40,500 nt of DNA from Rheinheimera oceanensis (lineage in GTDB: Bacteria; Pseudomonadota; Gammaproteobacteria; Enterobacterales; Alteromonadaceae): the NCBI RefSeq assembly GCF_018831085.1, contig NZ_JAGPNM010000015.1, forward strand, positions 1 through 40,500, given 5' to 3'. Of this stretch, positions 25,627 to 34,821 are shown piece after piece. The notes beneath the pieces were generated by a model, which had not been told where the DNA came from, searched no databases, and worked only from the letters and a program-made list of their open reading frames with translations. How positions within the stretch are numbered: position 1 is the stretch's first letter; the number at the start of each line of letters is the position of its first letter. The position numbers and the translations under genes are program-made.

Positions 25627-27378
25627 CTATTGGCAAGCCTCTGGCACATTCGTCAACTCTAATGTCGACAACTGTATTGGCAACTCACATTGCCCGTTAT
25701 CGTCGCATTTTTGAGCGAACGCCCTTCGATTTTCGAACACCGCTTTGCCTAATATAAACCTGGTGCTCTGGAATTGGCCGACTAAACCAGTACGGTCAGC
25801 AATAGTTTGTCCATCTAACAGCGCATGCACTTCAATGACTTCATTTTCAGCCAGTTCAGGAATAGTTAAAAGCTCTATCACCGCCTGATCACACAGAGTC
25901 TGGCCTTTTGGCAGATTATCTATCATCCACTGCTGACGACAAGCGGGCACCGCGTTTAGCGACAGCGTTAAACTGTCCAGTGTCCCATCCTGCATCCTCT
26001 GTGCATTCTCGTAAAATTTCGCCGCATCAAGCACACCGTATGCACATCCTAATGTTTCACAGCGGGCGCCTTCAACCCAACGATTGACCGAAGAAATCGG
26101 CATCAATGTCTGCCATTGATAAGGTGTAAAGGCAAAGTCTTTGCTGGCATTTAAAATCATACCGGCAACCAAAGGTGACGCTAAGCTTGTGCCGTCCCAA
26201 TATCCGATCCCATTATCTTTTCGCAACCCCAGCACTTCTTGACCAACGGCCATTACATCCAGCACTTCACCGTAATTACTGAATTGGGCAATATCAGCAT
26301 CTCTGCTCTTGTCTGTTGCTGCGCCCACGGTGATCACTTTGTCACACTTGGCTGGGATATAGAGTGATGCATTATCCGACTGGTTACCCGCTGCGACCAC
26401 AACCGTGAAACCCTTTGCAGTAACATTATCAATTGCCGATTGCAGATATAACGGACAATCGATTTCGCCAATTTTGCCACCCAGACTCATGTTGACCACA
26501 CCCGGCTCACCATTGAAATCAGGGAAACCGTCTACAGACTGACCACTGAGCCAATTCAATGCAGACGCCGCGTCAGACATAAAGCCTGTACCACAATGCA
26601 TAACACGCAAAGGATGAATAATTACGTCCCCTGTTGTGCCCGTCACCCCGATCCCGTTGTTGATTTTCGCACCAATCACACTGGCAACACCTAAACCGTG
26701 CATGTTGTTACAGGTTGCTCCCTCGGGGATAAATTCCAACTCTAAAAATCCTGGGCCTGGTTTAGAGAACGGTTGACTGTTCTCAAAGTTAAAGCCAGCA
26801 GCGTAATCCAGATCATCTGCCAAATGGAAACCCGTATCTAACACATAGGCATTCACGACATTGGCCGGGTTTTTCAGCATTGACCATTGCGTCAAAATTG
26901 AAGATCCCGTCGGGTTTTCGACACTGTTGGGTTGGAAGTAATACTGCTCATCAAAATATTCTTCATCTGGATTTGTCTCATTCCAGCTTTGCACGCTAAT
27001 GGCCACATCCGGCTCAACGCCACTATAGAAACCGGTTTGTGACAACAGGTTTATCGCTTGCGAGACAGTGAGCTCGGCCGGCACCGTTATTGCCCGGCTC
27101 GTCAAAGGGGATTTTTGCAATGTTGCCTGGTGTATCGCCGCTCGTTCGTTACTCTTGAGAGGCACCGGCACACACCAGTTAGTGCCGCTGTCTAGTGTTA
27201 TACAGTGCTCGCTTTGCTGCGTCGAGGTGGTCTGCGACGTTACGCTCCCGCTTACCAGTGGAAAGCTAACCACCAGACGCTGAGGGCGCTCTTCTATTGA
27301 ATCTACCTGTGAATTTGCCTGGGCTATTGCCACTGCGCTGAATGCGATAGCAAACAAGGTCGTGTAAATGCACTTCAT
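25627..27378 (-). CDS. Secreted subtilisin-like serine protease (S8 family)
   Basis: Protein of 583 residues from the ATG at 27378, which has AAGGAG upstream; the frame extends eight codons further. A signal peptide (KCIYTTLFAIAFSAVAIA) is followed by a ~130-residue propeptide-like part. The catalytic triad is Asp181 (YVLDTGFH), His227 (NNMHGLGVASVIGA) and Ser398 (DGTSLASPLVAGM), with Asn332 in VVAAGNQSDN for the oxyanion hole. About 150 residues follow, with paired cysteines. Secreted or periplasmic. Last gene of a four-gene minus-strand operon under the XRE-type operators at 30352-30414. Confidence 0.93.
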   Translation of the reverse strand: MKCIYTTLFAIAFSAVAIAQANSQVDSIEERPQRLVVSFPLVSGSVTSQTTSTQQSEHCITLDSGTNWCVPVPLKSNERAAIHQATLQKSPLTSRAITVPAELTVSQAINLLSQTGFYSGVEPDVAISVQSWNETNPDEEYFDEQYYFQPNSVENPTGSSILTQWSMLKNPANVVNAYVLDTGFHLADDLDYAAGFNFENSQPFSKPGPGFLELEFIPEGATCNNMHGLGVASVIGAKINNGIGVTGTTGDVIIHPLRVMHCGTGFMSDAASALNWLSGQSVDGFPDFNGEPGVVNMSLGGKIGEIDCPLYLQSAIDNVTAKGFTVVVAAGNQSDNASLYIPAKCDKVITVGAATDKSRDADIAQFSNYGEVLDVMAVGQEVLGLRKDNGIGYWDGTSLASPLVAGMILNASKDFAFTPYQWQTLMPISSVNRWVEGARCETLGCAYGVLDAAKFYENAQRMQDGTLDSLTLSLNAVPACRQQWMIDNLPKGQTLCDQAVIELLTIPELAENEVIEVHALLDGQTIADRTGLVGQFQSTRFILGKAVFENRRAFAQKCDDNGQCELPIQLSTLELTNVPEACQ

Positions 27379-27398
27379 GTAAAACTCCTTATTCGTCA

Positions 27399-28517
27399 TC
27401 ACAGTTCACAGCCTGTGTTGGCCAGTAAGCCGCCAATATAGGCAACATCATTGTTAAATACCCAGGCACCGTCGTTGACAGTACCCAATGCCGCATTTCC
27501 AACGAATAACGAGACAGTGCCAAGCTCAGGGTTAATGTGGAACTCACCTGCGGTAACAGGCGCCATACCTTCCGCTGACAGCACAGCAAGATAGGCATTG
27601 ATGTCTTGTTTGTATGAGGCGGAGAAGCTGCTAAAGCGACTCAGAGCATCGTCAAATTGGGCCTGCAATTCAGCATCGCTGCTCTGGCCAAGAAGGTAGT
27701 TTTCTAACTGAGCGGAGAGCGTTTGAAAGGCACTTACAAACGCCTCTTCAAGCTCAGTGTTATGTGCACTCTGAGTGCTTAATGACGTGTCACTGCCTAA
27801 AACGAGTGCGACATCATGAAGAGCTGCCACCAAACGCTTTTCTTCATCCAGACCGAGTAGGCGCTCATCGTTGTCTTTAAACGTTTGAATGGTAGCTAAC
27901 TGATTGGTAAAGGAGCTGTTGGCAATCGTCAGATTGACGGAGCCGCTTAGCTGGCGGGTAGTATCGCTGCCATCTTGAGCGGTCCAATTAATCGTTACGT
28001 TCACATCCCGATCAATTTCTGACGCAGTGTAGCGGTATGTGGTTTCACTTAGCTTCGTTAATGTCAGCGCACTATCGCCCAATGATACCGTCAGGTTACT
28101 GGTCACGGTGCCGGTGGCATAGTTGGTATTAATCACGAACTCGCCACTGCTACCTTCGGCAAGACTGTCTGATAAGCCACTGATCGTGGCTTCAAACGGC
28201 CGGATAACAAAACTGGCCTGCACTGAGCAGTTTGAATTTACTGAGCCGGTACGGTACGTGCTGCCCTGTAGGCTGCCTGCGCAACCGGTGACACTTTGCA
28301 CGGTGTAGTTTGCATCCGGCTGAACGGTGAACGTGACCGTACTCCCCTTAGCAACACTCTGTGACACCGGGGTAATGCTGCCGCCAGAGCCCGCGGTGGC
28401 GGTCACGGTAACCTGGCTATCACCACCGCCACCACCGCCACAGGCAGCCAATAGCATGCTGAGACAACCAATTGAGATAATCCTTTTTCGTTTGCCCGAT
28501 GTCGCTTTTTTATACAT
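27399..28517 (-). CDS. Lipoprotein with bacterial-repeat (InlB-B-like) domain
   Basis: Protein of 372 residues. The N-terminus is a lipoprotein signal with lipobox LLAAC followed by a glycine run, so it should be anchored in a membrane leaflet facing outwards. Residues ~38-105 (VTATAGSGGSITPVSQSVAKG and the repeat around TFTVQPDANYTVQSVTGC) are a divergent InlB B-type repeat; then a second beta domain and a helical C-terminal half. Twenty bases separate its stop from the protease start, so the lipoprotein may hold, fold or regulate the protease. Partner role is inferred from position. Confidence 0.85.
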   Translation of the reverse strand: MYKKATSGKRKRIISIGCLSMLLAACGGGGGGDSQVTVTATAGSGGSITPVSQSVAKGSTVTFTVQPDANYTVQSVTGCAGSLQGSTYRTGSVNSNCSVQASFVIRPFEATISGLSDSLAEGSSGEFVINTNYATGTVTSNLTVSLGDSALTLTKLSETTYRYTASEIDRDVNVTINWTAQDGSDTTRQLSGSVNLTIANSSFTNQLATIQTFKDNDERLLGLDEEKRLVAALHDVALVLGSDTSLSTQSAHNTELEEAFVSAFQTLSAQLENYLLGQSSDAELQAQFDDALSRFSSFSASYKQDINAYLAVLSAEGMAPVTAGEFHINPELGTVSLFVGNAALGTVNDGAWVFNNDVAYIGGLLANTGCEL

Positions 28518-28558
28518 AAATATTCTCCGATTGTTGAGTAAATCTGAACGGTGTGTCC

Positions 28559-29137
28559 CTAAGACGCTTCAAGCACTTCGCGCTTTTGTGAGCGTTGCTT
28601 GACAGCATTACTCGTTGCCTCGTTAAACAAGCGCTTGATATCACCCTGAATGAAAAAAGCATGGATATTGCGCACGATAACGCTCGCAATCATGCCGGCG
28701 GCAAACGCGATAAGACCTGTCATAAACCCTTCGCTGTACCAGCCCACACCTCCTGCGATAAACGCTAACAATATGGTCAGAACACAGGGCGCAGCATTGC
28801 GGGCGAAATTACGCGCAGCCGGTTTGTCGTCAAAGCGTGCTATATCACCGGTGCTGTAATTGAGATAGCCGACATAATCGGCATTACCGCCATCATCCGC
28901 CACGATTACCATCGCAATCTCATGCCCCATGCGCGCATCGACTGCGACATTACCCAGCGTGATTTTTTCCTCATTTCCATCGCGGGTTTTCAGCCAAAAC
29001 TCCTGAATGGTGATTTGTGCAGATTCAATCTTGATGGGGCTATCACGGGTGCCATTTCCAGTTGAATAAACATGTGTTTTGGAATGCTTACTGCCTTCAA
29101 GGTAGGTGCCTTCGAGCAAGCTTACGGTTAATTCCAT
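28559..29137 (-). CDS. Membrane protein of unknown function with soluble N-terminal domain
   Basis: Protein of 192 residues. The first ~110 residues are beta-rich (ITIQEFWLKTRDGNEEKITL) and probably cytoplasmic; two hydrophobic helices follow (APCVLTILLAFIAGGVGWY and MTGLIAFAAGMIASVIV), then a basic tail. I do not recognise the family. AGGAG precedes the ATG, and it is 26 bases after the next membrane protein gene in the same operon. Confidence 0.82.
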   Translation of the reverse strand: MELTVSLLEGTYLEGSKHSKTHVYSTGNGTRDSPIKIESAQITIQEFWLKTRDGNEEKITLGNVAVDARMGHEIAMVIVADDGGNADYVGYLNYSTGDIARFDDKPAARNFARNAAPCVLTILLAFIAGGVGWYSEGFMTGLIAFAAGMIASVIVRNIHAFFIQGDIKRLFNEATSNAVKQRSQKREVLEAS

Positions 29138-29163
29138 TGAGTTCTCCTGCCAGTGTTGTTAAA

Positions 29164-30213
29164 TCAAAAAAGCATCCAAAGCAGCAATAGCGCACCGCCG
29201 ATGATGACAGCGACTTTCAATTTCACGCCCTTGGGATCTTGCTGATGTGCGGCTTTAAACCGGTTGATATGTTGCTGAAATTGACCCGGGTAATTGGCCT
29301 CTTCAAGATGTTGCTTAACCTGAGAGGATGCCTGTGCGATTTTCGAATCTAATTGATGGGTTTGCGCGAACGCTTTAGCACTTTGCAGGCCTGACGCACT
29401 TGTTTCTTGCACTCGTTTCCCTATGCCACCAAATTGCGCCCACACCGCAGAAGCTGGCAATGGGTTAGACTGGTAGCCCCAGGTATACACCGTAATACAT
29501 ACCAGGCTTATCAAGTTAACTGCCAGGGCCGCGAGTAGCCAGGGCGAAAATAGATCAAACACATCGTTAAAGCGCCGAAGCTCAGCAAAGTAAGGGCGTA
29601 GCTCAAAAAGCTCGGTTAAGTACATGAAGCCGATGAGGTAGAAAACAGCAGATATAACAAGTGCGGGTATGCGATTTAGCGCCAGGCCATAAGCCAAAAA
29701 ACCGGCTATCGAAAGCAACCAAACGAGCAACACTGACGAGTCTTCTTCCTCGAACAGGGACTCTGGCGTCGCAATGTCTACCAACTGGAAGGAAATAGCA
29801 AAGGCCAGCAGGCTTGCCAGCATACGTTTATTCATTAAGGTTGGCAGGCTAACCGGGTGAGTACGAAAATAGGTAGCGACTTTAGGGTAAAGCAACACGA
29901 TTAGTAAGCTGACTAGCAGTGGAAATGCGCCAGGCGACTGGAAAAACGCCATTATCGTGGACAGTATTTGGGTCAGCACAATAACAACTGCGATCATCAT
30001 TATGCTTGGGATTGGGATTTGCTTTTGGAAGATCTGCCATCCTTTATAAACGGCTAATCCAAACAGGTAGCAATAAACCAGTAGCCCCCATAGGTGAAAG
30101 GACACAAACAACAGGGCGATCGCGCTTAAGATGGCGGCAGCCTTGCGTGGTAAAATCAGAAACAATATTGCGGACAAGCAAACCAGTTGAGGTAGGTTAG
30201 ACATCAATAGCAT
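29164..30213 (-). CDS. Polytopic membrane protein, first gene of protease operon
   Basis: Protein of 349 residues with about nine hydrophobic segments (such as LPQLVCLSAILFLILP, IMMIAVVIVLTQILSTIMAFF and PWLLAALAVNLISLVCITVY), a charged soluble stretch around 265-330 and a last membrane helix at the C-terminus (VAVIIGGALLLLWMLF). No transporter or enzyme signature is visible. It is the first gene of the minus-strand operon ending in the S8 protease. Two related operators lie 138-202 bases upstream. Confidence 0.82.
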   Translation of the reverse strand: MLLMSNLPQLVCLSAILFLILPRKAAAILSAIALLFVSFHLWGLLVYCYLFGLAVYKGWQIFQKQIPIPSIMMIAVVIVLTQILSTIMAFFQSPGAFPLLVSLLIVLLYPKVATYFRTHPVSLPTLMNKRMLASLLAFAISFQLVDIATPESLFEEEDSSVLLVWLLSIAGFLAYGLALNRIPALVISAVFYLIGFMYLTELFELRPYFAELRRFNDVFDLFSPWLLAALAVNLISLVCITVYTWGYQSNPLPASAVWAQFGGIGKRVQETSASGLQSAKAFAQTHQLDSKIAQASSQVKQHLEEANYPGQFQQHINRFKAAHQQDPKGVKLKVAVIIGGALLLLWMLF

Positions 30214-30351
30214 GTTATCTCTCTATAAAACGTTTGATTTGCATATATTTTCTGGTCTCGCACTTCACTGAGCTCGCCATCTAAATACACACTGTTCGCA
30301 GCCGTAACCCGCCCATTCATAGACCCATCGAAGTGATGCATGCGCAGAATG

Positions 30352-30414
30352 CTAAGTAATTACTTAACTGAAATATAAAGAGCCAGAACGAAAAGTGTCA
30401 AGAAATTACTTAAC
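30352..30414. promoter_or_regulatory. Operator pair upstream of protease operon
   Basis: CTAAGTAATTACTTAAC (30352-30368) is a near-perfect palindrome and AGAAATTACTTAAC (30401-30414) is a second, one-sided copy; their centres are 46 bases apart. The same palindrome and one-sided copy recur at 31262-31323. They are the likely targets of the small XRE regulator. The rest of this 331-base gene-free stretch (30214-30544) holds nothing else I can name. Confidence 0.65.
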
Positions 30415-30544
30415 AAAATTGGGAGGCTATTTTTCGAAAACAAGAAAGCATAGGAGCTACAAAGTAGAGAAATTAAAGGGAGTGCTTATCGCGAAGACAT
30501 GGCATTCAGACCTGCAATTTCGGAGTATACAGCAGTAAATGTTG

Positions 30545-31156
30545 TTACTTAAATAACATGAGGTATACGGCAATCGTGATCATTAATATGCCATAAATGC
30601 TCCTGAAGATCTTATCTGTACTCTTATTAAAGTAGCGATCTGTAACTGCTTTTGCCATGAGGGCATACAACAGTTTTACCCCTCCAACGCCGATGGCGGT
30701 TAATGAGAAAACTATAATCGTCTCCGAAAATTTGAGTCTTTCGCCGTCGAGTAAAATTGGCAACAGACTAAAGTAGAAAATGACCGCTTTTGCATCACAC
30801 AGGGTGATGATGATGCCGGCGAAAAAGCTTGACGAATACTCAACAGAGTTTTGCCGAGCGACTTGGCGCTCTGGCGATTTAGTCGGCCACAGCAGTCCAA
30901 CACCAACACAGAACAAAAATAATGCAGCGACGTATTTTAAATACTCAAAGATCGCCTTTTCGACCAGGAGACTGAGCCCCAATATCGCTATCAATACAAA
31001 AATCAGATCAGCAACCACAATACCCAAAACAGCAAAAGCACCGTTTTTGAATCCTGCTGATGCAGCCTTAGCGACAACCAGTGCATTGCTGGCACTGGGA
31101 ATACTCGCCAAAACAACCACCGCTAAGAAAAAAGTTAAAGTATCGAAAACAACCAT
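30545..31156 (-). CDS. LysE-family amino-acid exporter
   Basis: Protein of 203 residues with six hydrophobic segments, the normal LysE/RhtB size. The first helix ends in SIPSASNALVVAKAASAGFKNGA, which corresponds to the PGPN...G..G motif at the start of LysE proteins though the usual PGP is replaced by PSAS. It would export an amino acid or a derivative across the inner membrane. It is divergent from the XRE regulator and shares its two operators, so it is likely part of that regulon. Confidence 0.85.
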   Translation of the reverse strand: MVVFDTLTFFLAVVVLASIPSASNALVVAKAASAGFKNGAFAVLGIVVADLIFVLIAILGLSLLVEKAIFEYLKYVAALFLFCVGVGLLWPTKSPERQVARQNSVEYSSSFFAGIIITLCDAKAVIFYFSLLPILLDGERLKFSETIIVFSLTAIGVGGVKLLYALMAKAVTDRYFNKSTDKIFRSIYGILMITIAVYLMLFK

Positions 31157-31261
31157 GGATCACAAACTCTAAAACGGGAATTGAACCTCAATATACTTTT
31201 ATTGCTACGTACATAAATTGCAACCGTAAAGCAAAGACAGACGAGCATACCCCTACTAAAA

Positions 31262-31323
31262 GTTAAGTAATTACTTACCAATAACTATGGAGAATCAGCA
31301 CGCATGTAAACAAATTACTTAAC
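31262..31323. promoter_or_regulatory. Operator pair between LysE and XRE genes
   Basis: GTTAAGTAATTACTTACC (31262-31279) and ACAAATTACTTAAC (31310-31323) are copies of the pair at 30352-30414, here with centres 44 bases apart. They lie between divergent starts (31156 and 31343) and probably serve control of both, including autoregulation of the XRE protein. Confidence 0.65.
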
Positions 31324-31342
31324 AGCGGTTGCCCGGAAAATT

Positions 31343-31624
31343 ATGCTCACCTTGTCGAAATACCTGGATGAACTAAAGGTGCTAAAAGGCTTAAAAAATG
31401 ATTCGCAACTTGCCGAGCATTTACACATGTCCCGGGCTCATGTAAGCCAACTCAGAGGTGGACTTCACATGGGTGAAGTGAAATGTTTTGAGATAGCAAA
31501 ACTTCTCAACCGAGAACCTTTAGAACTCCTAAGCCTAAACAGGGCTATCCGGAATCAGGATAAACGGCTGAGTAATTATTGGCTAGAAGTACACAATAAA
31601 GTCGTGCAGAACCAATTTGGCTAA
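31343..31624 (+). CDS. Small XRE-family (Cro/CI-like) regulator
   Basis: Protein of 93 residues. A helix-turn-helix covers residues ~18-45 (NDSQLAEHLHMSRAHVSQLR), followed by dimer-like helices (IAKLLNREPLELLSL). Short length without a ligand domain is typical of phage-type or island repressors. The two palindromic operators immediately upstream suggest autoregulation; a matching pair sits before the protease operon. Confidence 0.88.
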   Translation: MLTLSKYLDELKVLKGLKNDSQLAEHLHMSRAHVSQLRGGLHMGEVKCFEIAKLLNREPLELLSLNRAIRNQDKRLSNYWLEVHNKVVQNQFG

Positions 31625-31740
31625 AGCACTTAGGGTCTTTGCCAAAAGACCAGTAACGCCATTGCACTCATAGATTGCTCAGTAATAACACTGCATTCCA
31701 GGCAGCTCCTGGCCCTGTCCTCAAAATAGCTATGTATATC

Positions 31741-31776
31741 CTGTGTCCACTTTTAGCATCTCAAGCTGTGCCTATA
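31741..31776 (+). promoter_or_regulatory. Paired CTGTG repeats upstream of panE-like gene
   Basis: CTGTGTCCACT (31741) and CTGTGCCTATA (31766) are 25 bases apart on the gene's strand, ending 54 bases before its start. A weaker copy, CTGTCCTCAAA, lies at 31715. Same pattern as the other candidate MocR sites. Confidence 0.45.
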
Positions 31777-31830
31777 AATTTGATAGGGTTCATGTTGAGA
31801 TAGCCACTGAGCAATACATGAGAGCATGGT

Positions 31831-32766
31831 ATGAATGAGCAAACTGTCTATATCATCGGCTGCGGGGCAATAGGCTTTCCACTCGCAGCATTTTTAACGA
31901 ACATGGGTAGAAACGTCGTTGCAGTGAGAAGCTCGTTAAGTCTGCAATCGGCGCACACCTCTTTAATTACGACCCATCAGAAAGATGCTATAACTCAGAC
32001 TCTGGTTCCAGTTATAAGCTTAGACAAACTGGCAGATACCGCGGGGGTGTACGTCATTACCTCGAAATCTACTGCCAACCACGATATTGCCGAAAGGCTT
32101 AAAACAATTGGTGCAAGCGGCCCAATTATCATCATGCAAAATGGGCTTGATGTCGAAGCTGCATTTATTGAACGTGGCTTTGAGGATATTTATCGGACAG
32201 TGCTTTATTTCACCAGTGAGACAAAGGAAAACCACAACTATTCGATAAAACCAGTCAAAGCCTCACCAATAGGCATCGTAAGAGGCTCATTAGAGCGGTT
32301 TAACGATACCGTTTCTCTGCTGCAAAACTCCACGCTAACACTTGATCGTACCGACAACATTGCCGCTCACGCCTGGCAAAAGACAATTGCAAATGTGGTT
32401 TTCAATTCTCTGTGCCCACTTTTAAATCAAGACAATGGGATTTTCCATCGCGAAAGTAAAGCAATGGTCTTAGCCGACGAGTTAATCAGAGAATGCCTGA
32501 TTGTGGCACATGCCAGTGGTGTTAACCTTGAGCATGAAGTGATTAGAAATCAGGTGTTATCTATCAGCAAAGCGTCAGACGGGATACTCATCTCTACATT
32601 GCAAGATCTCAACGCCGGCAGACGAACTGAGATGGATTACATCAATCTTGCCATAGCACGCAAAGCTAATAGTTACGGTCTTTCATCAAGTGTTCCCCGC
32701 ATTAATTTGCTCGGGCAATTGGTGCTTCTAAAAGAACAGTTAGGTCTTCGCCAGGAGATTGGTTAA
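31831..32766 (+). CDS. panE: Ketopantoate reductase family protein (PanE/ApbA)
   Basis: Protein of 311 residues, full length. The NADP-binding start is VYIIGCGAIGFPLAAFL, the active-site lysine falls in AWQKTIANVVFNSL, and the C-terminal helical domain ends in SSVPRINLLGQLV. PanE reduces 2-dehydropantoate to pantoate for coenzyme A synthesis. Island paralogues often act on other 2-oxo acids or 2-hydroxy acids, and the shared promoter repeats with aminotransferase and exporter genes point to amino-acid-type chemistry rather than a housekeeping role. Confidence 0.88.
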   Translation: MNEQTVYIIGCGAIGFPLAAFLTNMGRNVVAVRSSLSLQSAHTSLITTHQKDAITQTLVPVISLDKLADTAGVYVITSKSTANHDIAERLKTIGASGPIIIMQNGLDVEAAFIERGFEDIYRTVLYFTSETKENHNYSIKPVKASPIGIVRGSLERFNDTVSLLQNSTLTLDRTDNIAAHAWQKTIANVVFNSLCPLLNQDNGIFHRESKAMVLADELIRECLIVAHASGVNLEHEVIRNQVLSISKASDGILISTLQDLNAGRRTEMDYINLAIARKANSYGLSSSVPRINLLGQLVLLKEQLGLRQEIG

Positions 32767-33134
32767 GTCAGAAATTATCCGCTTTCAAATGTTTGGTGCA
32801 AAAAAACCTGCAACCAAACGCAATAACTGTGCACCTGATAAAGTGGCGATCTGTAACTACTCAAAAAGCGGGATGCTGACAAACTAGGCTTGTTGATTAA
32901 GTGAATGCGCACATAGTCAACTTGCCAATTAGTAGTCCCAACTATCATCGGCACCCGCTCTTATCACATAGTTTCCTGGAGTAAGAGCGGACTTTTCTTC
33001 CCAGGCTAATCGTCGTAACACCTCTTTGTGTACAGAAGCGTTACATTCCTTGGGCAATGTGCATTTGCTCCTCGATAAGATCTGGGTTAAATGACTAGCT
33101 CGCAGAAAAATAATCAACTGAAAGAAACTGACTC
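32767..33134. other. Stretch without a supported gene
   Basis: A 62-codon frame on the minus strand (32929-33117) starts at TTG without a ribosome binding site; its C-terminal part (TPGNYVIRAGADDSWDY) looks protein-like and might be the remnant of a gene, but I cannot support it. No regulatory structure is recognised. Confidence 0.4.
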
Positions 33135-34229
33135 ATGGGTATATTGGACTTCACAGAAATTTGTTCCGCAAATCCTTCTCATAAGAGCGTAAAACAGTCA
33201 AAGCCAGGGTTATCACGCTGTCCAAGTGACTTTGAATTGTTCGCACAAGAGTTTTTTAGCGAGGTTAAAGGCTTCGAAATATTCCGAACGGTGTCCGTAG
33301 GTCCTGATCTGGGCATCGATATTGGAGTTGAACAACGCACTGAGCATGGATCTATAAGATGGCTGGTCAGCTGTAAACACTACGCGCATTCAAATGGAAG
33401 TATCCCAGTGACGCATGAATACGGCATCGTGGAAAAGGTAAAAAGCTGGCATTGTGATGGCTTTATCCCGTTTTACACAGGGGTACCTACGTCATCATTG
33501 TCTCAACTTATTGATGGCGCTGAAGGGTTCATTAAAGTTGAGCGCTACTATAAAGATAGAATTGAAAGGGAGTTATTAACTGACCCCGCAGGCAGTGTTA
33601 TTGCCGCACGATACTTTCCAAAATCCTTGGCTAATCACTACCGAAAAATTATTAGTCCTGTCGAAAAATACACGGAACGCGATGTCATTCTGGAGAATAA
33701 TGCTGCCAATCTTTTGGGTATGTCCTCTTATTATGGTGATGACACATCTCAGATCCCTCATAGCGTTTCTAGGTTAGTGAAATATGCAAATATCATGGCT
33801 GGTTTTCAGAAGCACAAACCCTACTTTGACATTGCCATGAATGATGCCGTTGCATTATTCCCTGCAATGTTTAACGTCATAGATGCGTCGAAAAACACGT
33901 TTGAACCTACATGGGACTTAATGTCCCTGATTGAGCTGGACAGAGCCGCGGCGCTCTCAGACGTCTATTTTGTCTGCTCAGTCTGGTCCTTTTGGAATTA
34001 CAGAACAGCCAACATTTTATTTGCTGATTTTATGGTTCTGCGGGAAGAAAGAGACATCAACAGTGCTGACGAGTTTGAGCAGTTTCGCAAGAGCCCTCAA
34101 TATAAAGCAGCACATTACGCTATTCTGAAAAGGGGCTTACTGACGCCTGGTTGCATTGGGATCCTACTACAGGATGACAAGCGTGATATTTTAGCCCGGC
34201 TGCTCGCTTTTGCTAACTCTATGAAATAA
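33135..34229 (+). CDS. Mrr-like PD-(D/E)xK restriction endonuclease
   Basis: Protein of 364 residues. An Mrr_cat-like nuclease domain lies at ~30-140: FELFAQEFFSEVKGFEIF, then GPDLGIDIGVEQR (57-68) and WLVSCKHYAH with Lys81, giving the metal-binding aspartate and catalytic lysine of the PD-(D/E)xK fold. The C-terminal ~220 residues are helical and unassigned. No methyltransferase gene adjoins it, so it is probably a modification-dependent endonuclease or a single-gene defence effector. The ribosome binding site is weak. Confidence 0.8.
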   Translation: MGILDFTEICSANPSHKSVKQSKPGLSRCPSDFELFAQEFFSEVKGFEIFRTVSVGPDLGIDIGVEQRTEHGSIRWLVSCKHYAHSNGSIPVTHEYGIVEKVKSWHCDGFIPFYTGVPTSSLSQLIDGAEGFIKVERYYKDRIERELLTDPAGSVIAARYFPKSLANHYRKIISPVEKYTERDVILENNAANLLGMSSYYGDDTSQIPHSVSRLVKYANIMAGFQKHKPYFDIAMNDAVALFPAMFNVIDASKNTFEPTWDLMSLIELDRAAALSDVYFVCSVWSFWNYRTANILFADFMVLREERDINSADEFEQFRKSPQYKAAHYAILKRGLLTPGCIGILLQDDKRDILARLLAFANSMK

Positions 34230-34245
34230 TTTTTTTAACTCTGAA

Positions 34246-34275
34246 ACTAAGAGCAGAGTTTACTCTGCTCTTAGT
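34246..34275. terminator. Strong hairpin between convergent genes
   Basis: ACTAAGAGCAGAGT (34246-34259) and its exact complement (34262-34275) form a 14-bp stem with a very short loop. It covers the stop codon of the opposing gene at 34260 and lies 16 bases after the endonuclease stop. No T-run follows directly on either strand, though eight T's precede it on the plus strand. Likely a two-way terminator. Confidence 0.65.
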
Positions 34276-34727
34276 GTAAAAATACGTTCATCCAGATAGT
34301 GATTATAACGATACTTTGGCAATCCCTTCTTTACGTCGTATTTTATTGAGGCCAGTATTTCTCTGATAAAGGGTGTCTCTGGTCCGTTCACGCCACTGAA
34401 CACTATAGTGACATCATCGAATGTCTTGCTGACGTCCAGACGAACATCATTACCCAGGTGAAGGGTTTCACCATTAACTAACGGAAGCCTCTCACCTTTA
34501 ACGAGTAAGAACTCTGAACTTCGAATACCGCCGGTCGTACTTTTTATCGTTAGCACAAGTTTGTCTTTCAGTTCAAACTGGTCAAAATGGCCTAAGTTTG
34601 TGTCAGAGAAGACCGTCGAACCATCCTTGCTTTTCAGAGTGAACTGGCTATTTTCCACTGCAGCCATAGCAGATTGAAACATTGTCAGGAATGAAAGACC
34701 CAGCACAAGAATTTTGTATGACCGCAT
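34260..34727 (-). CDS. Secreted hypothetical protein
   Basis: Protein of 155 residues with a signal peptide (KILVLGLSFLTMFQSAMA) and a beta-rich mature part of about 130 residues. No cysteines pair and no family is recognised. Periplasmic or exported. It ends inside the hairpin it shares with the endonuclease gene. Confidence 0.78.
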   Translation of the reverse strand: MRSYKILVLGLSFLTMFQSAMAAVENSQFTLKSKDGSTVFSDTNLGHFDQFELKDKLVLTIKSTTGGIRSSEFLLVKGERLPLVNGETLHLGNDVRLDVSKTFDDVTIVFSGVNGPETPFIREILASIKYDVKKGLPKYRYNHYLDERIFTLRAE

Positions 34728-34821
34728 AAGAACCCCCTAAATATTGACTTCATCAGGGTAGTCCCATGGGGGAAGAATAGTAGACTCAGTTATACGCTAA
34801 GTTTGCGATACAGTTCTGGAT

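Noticed and set aside
32929..33117. 62-codon minus-strand frame
   Set aside because: TTG start without ribosome binding site; part of it looks protein-like, so it may be a gene remnant, but the evidence is too thin to list as a gene.
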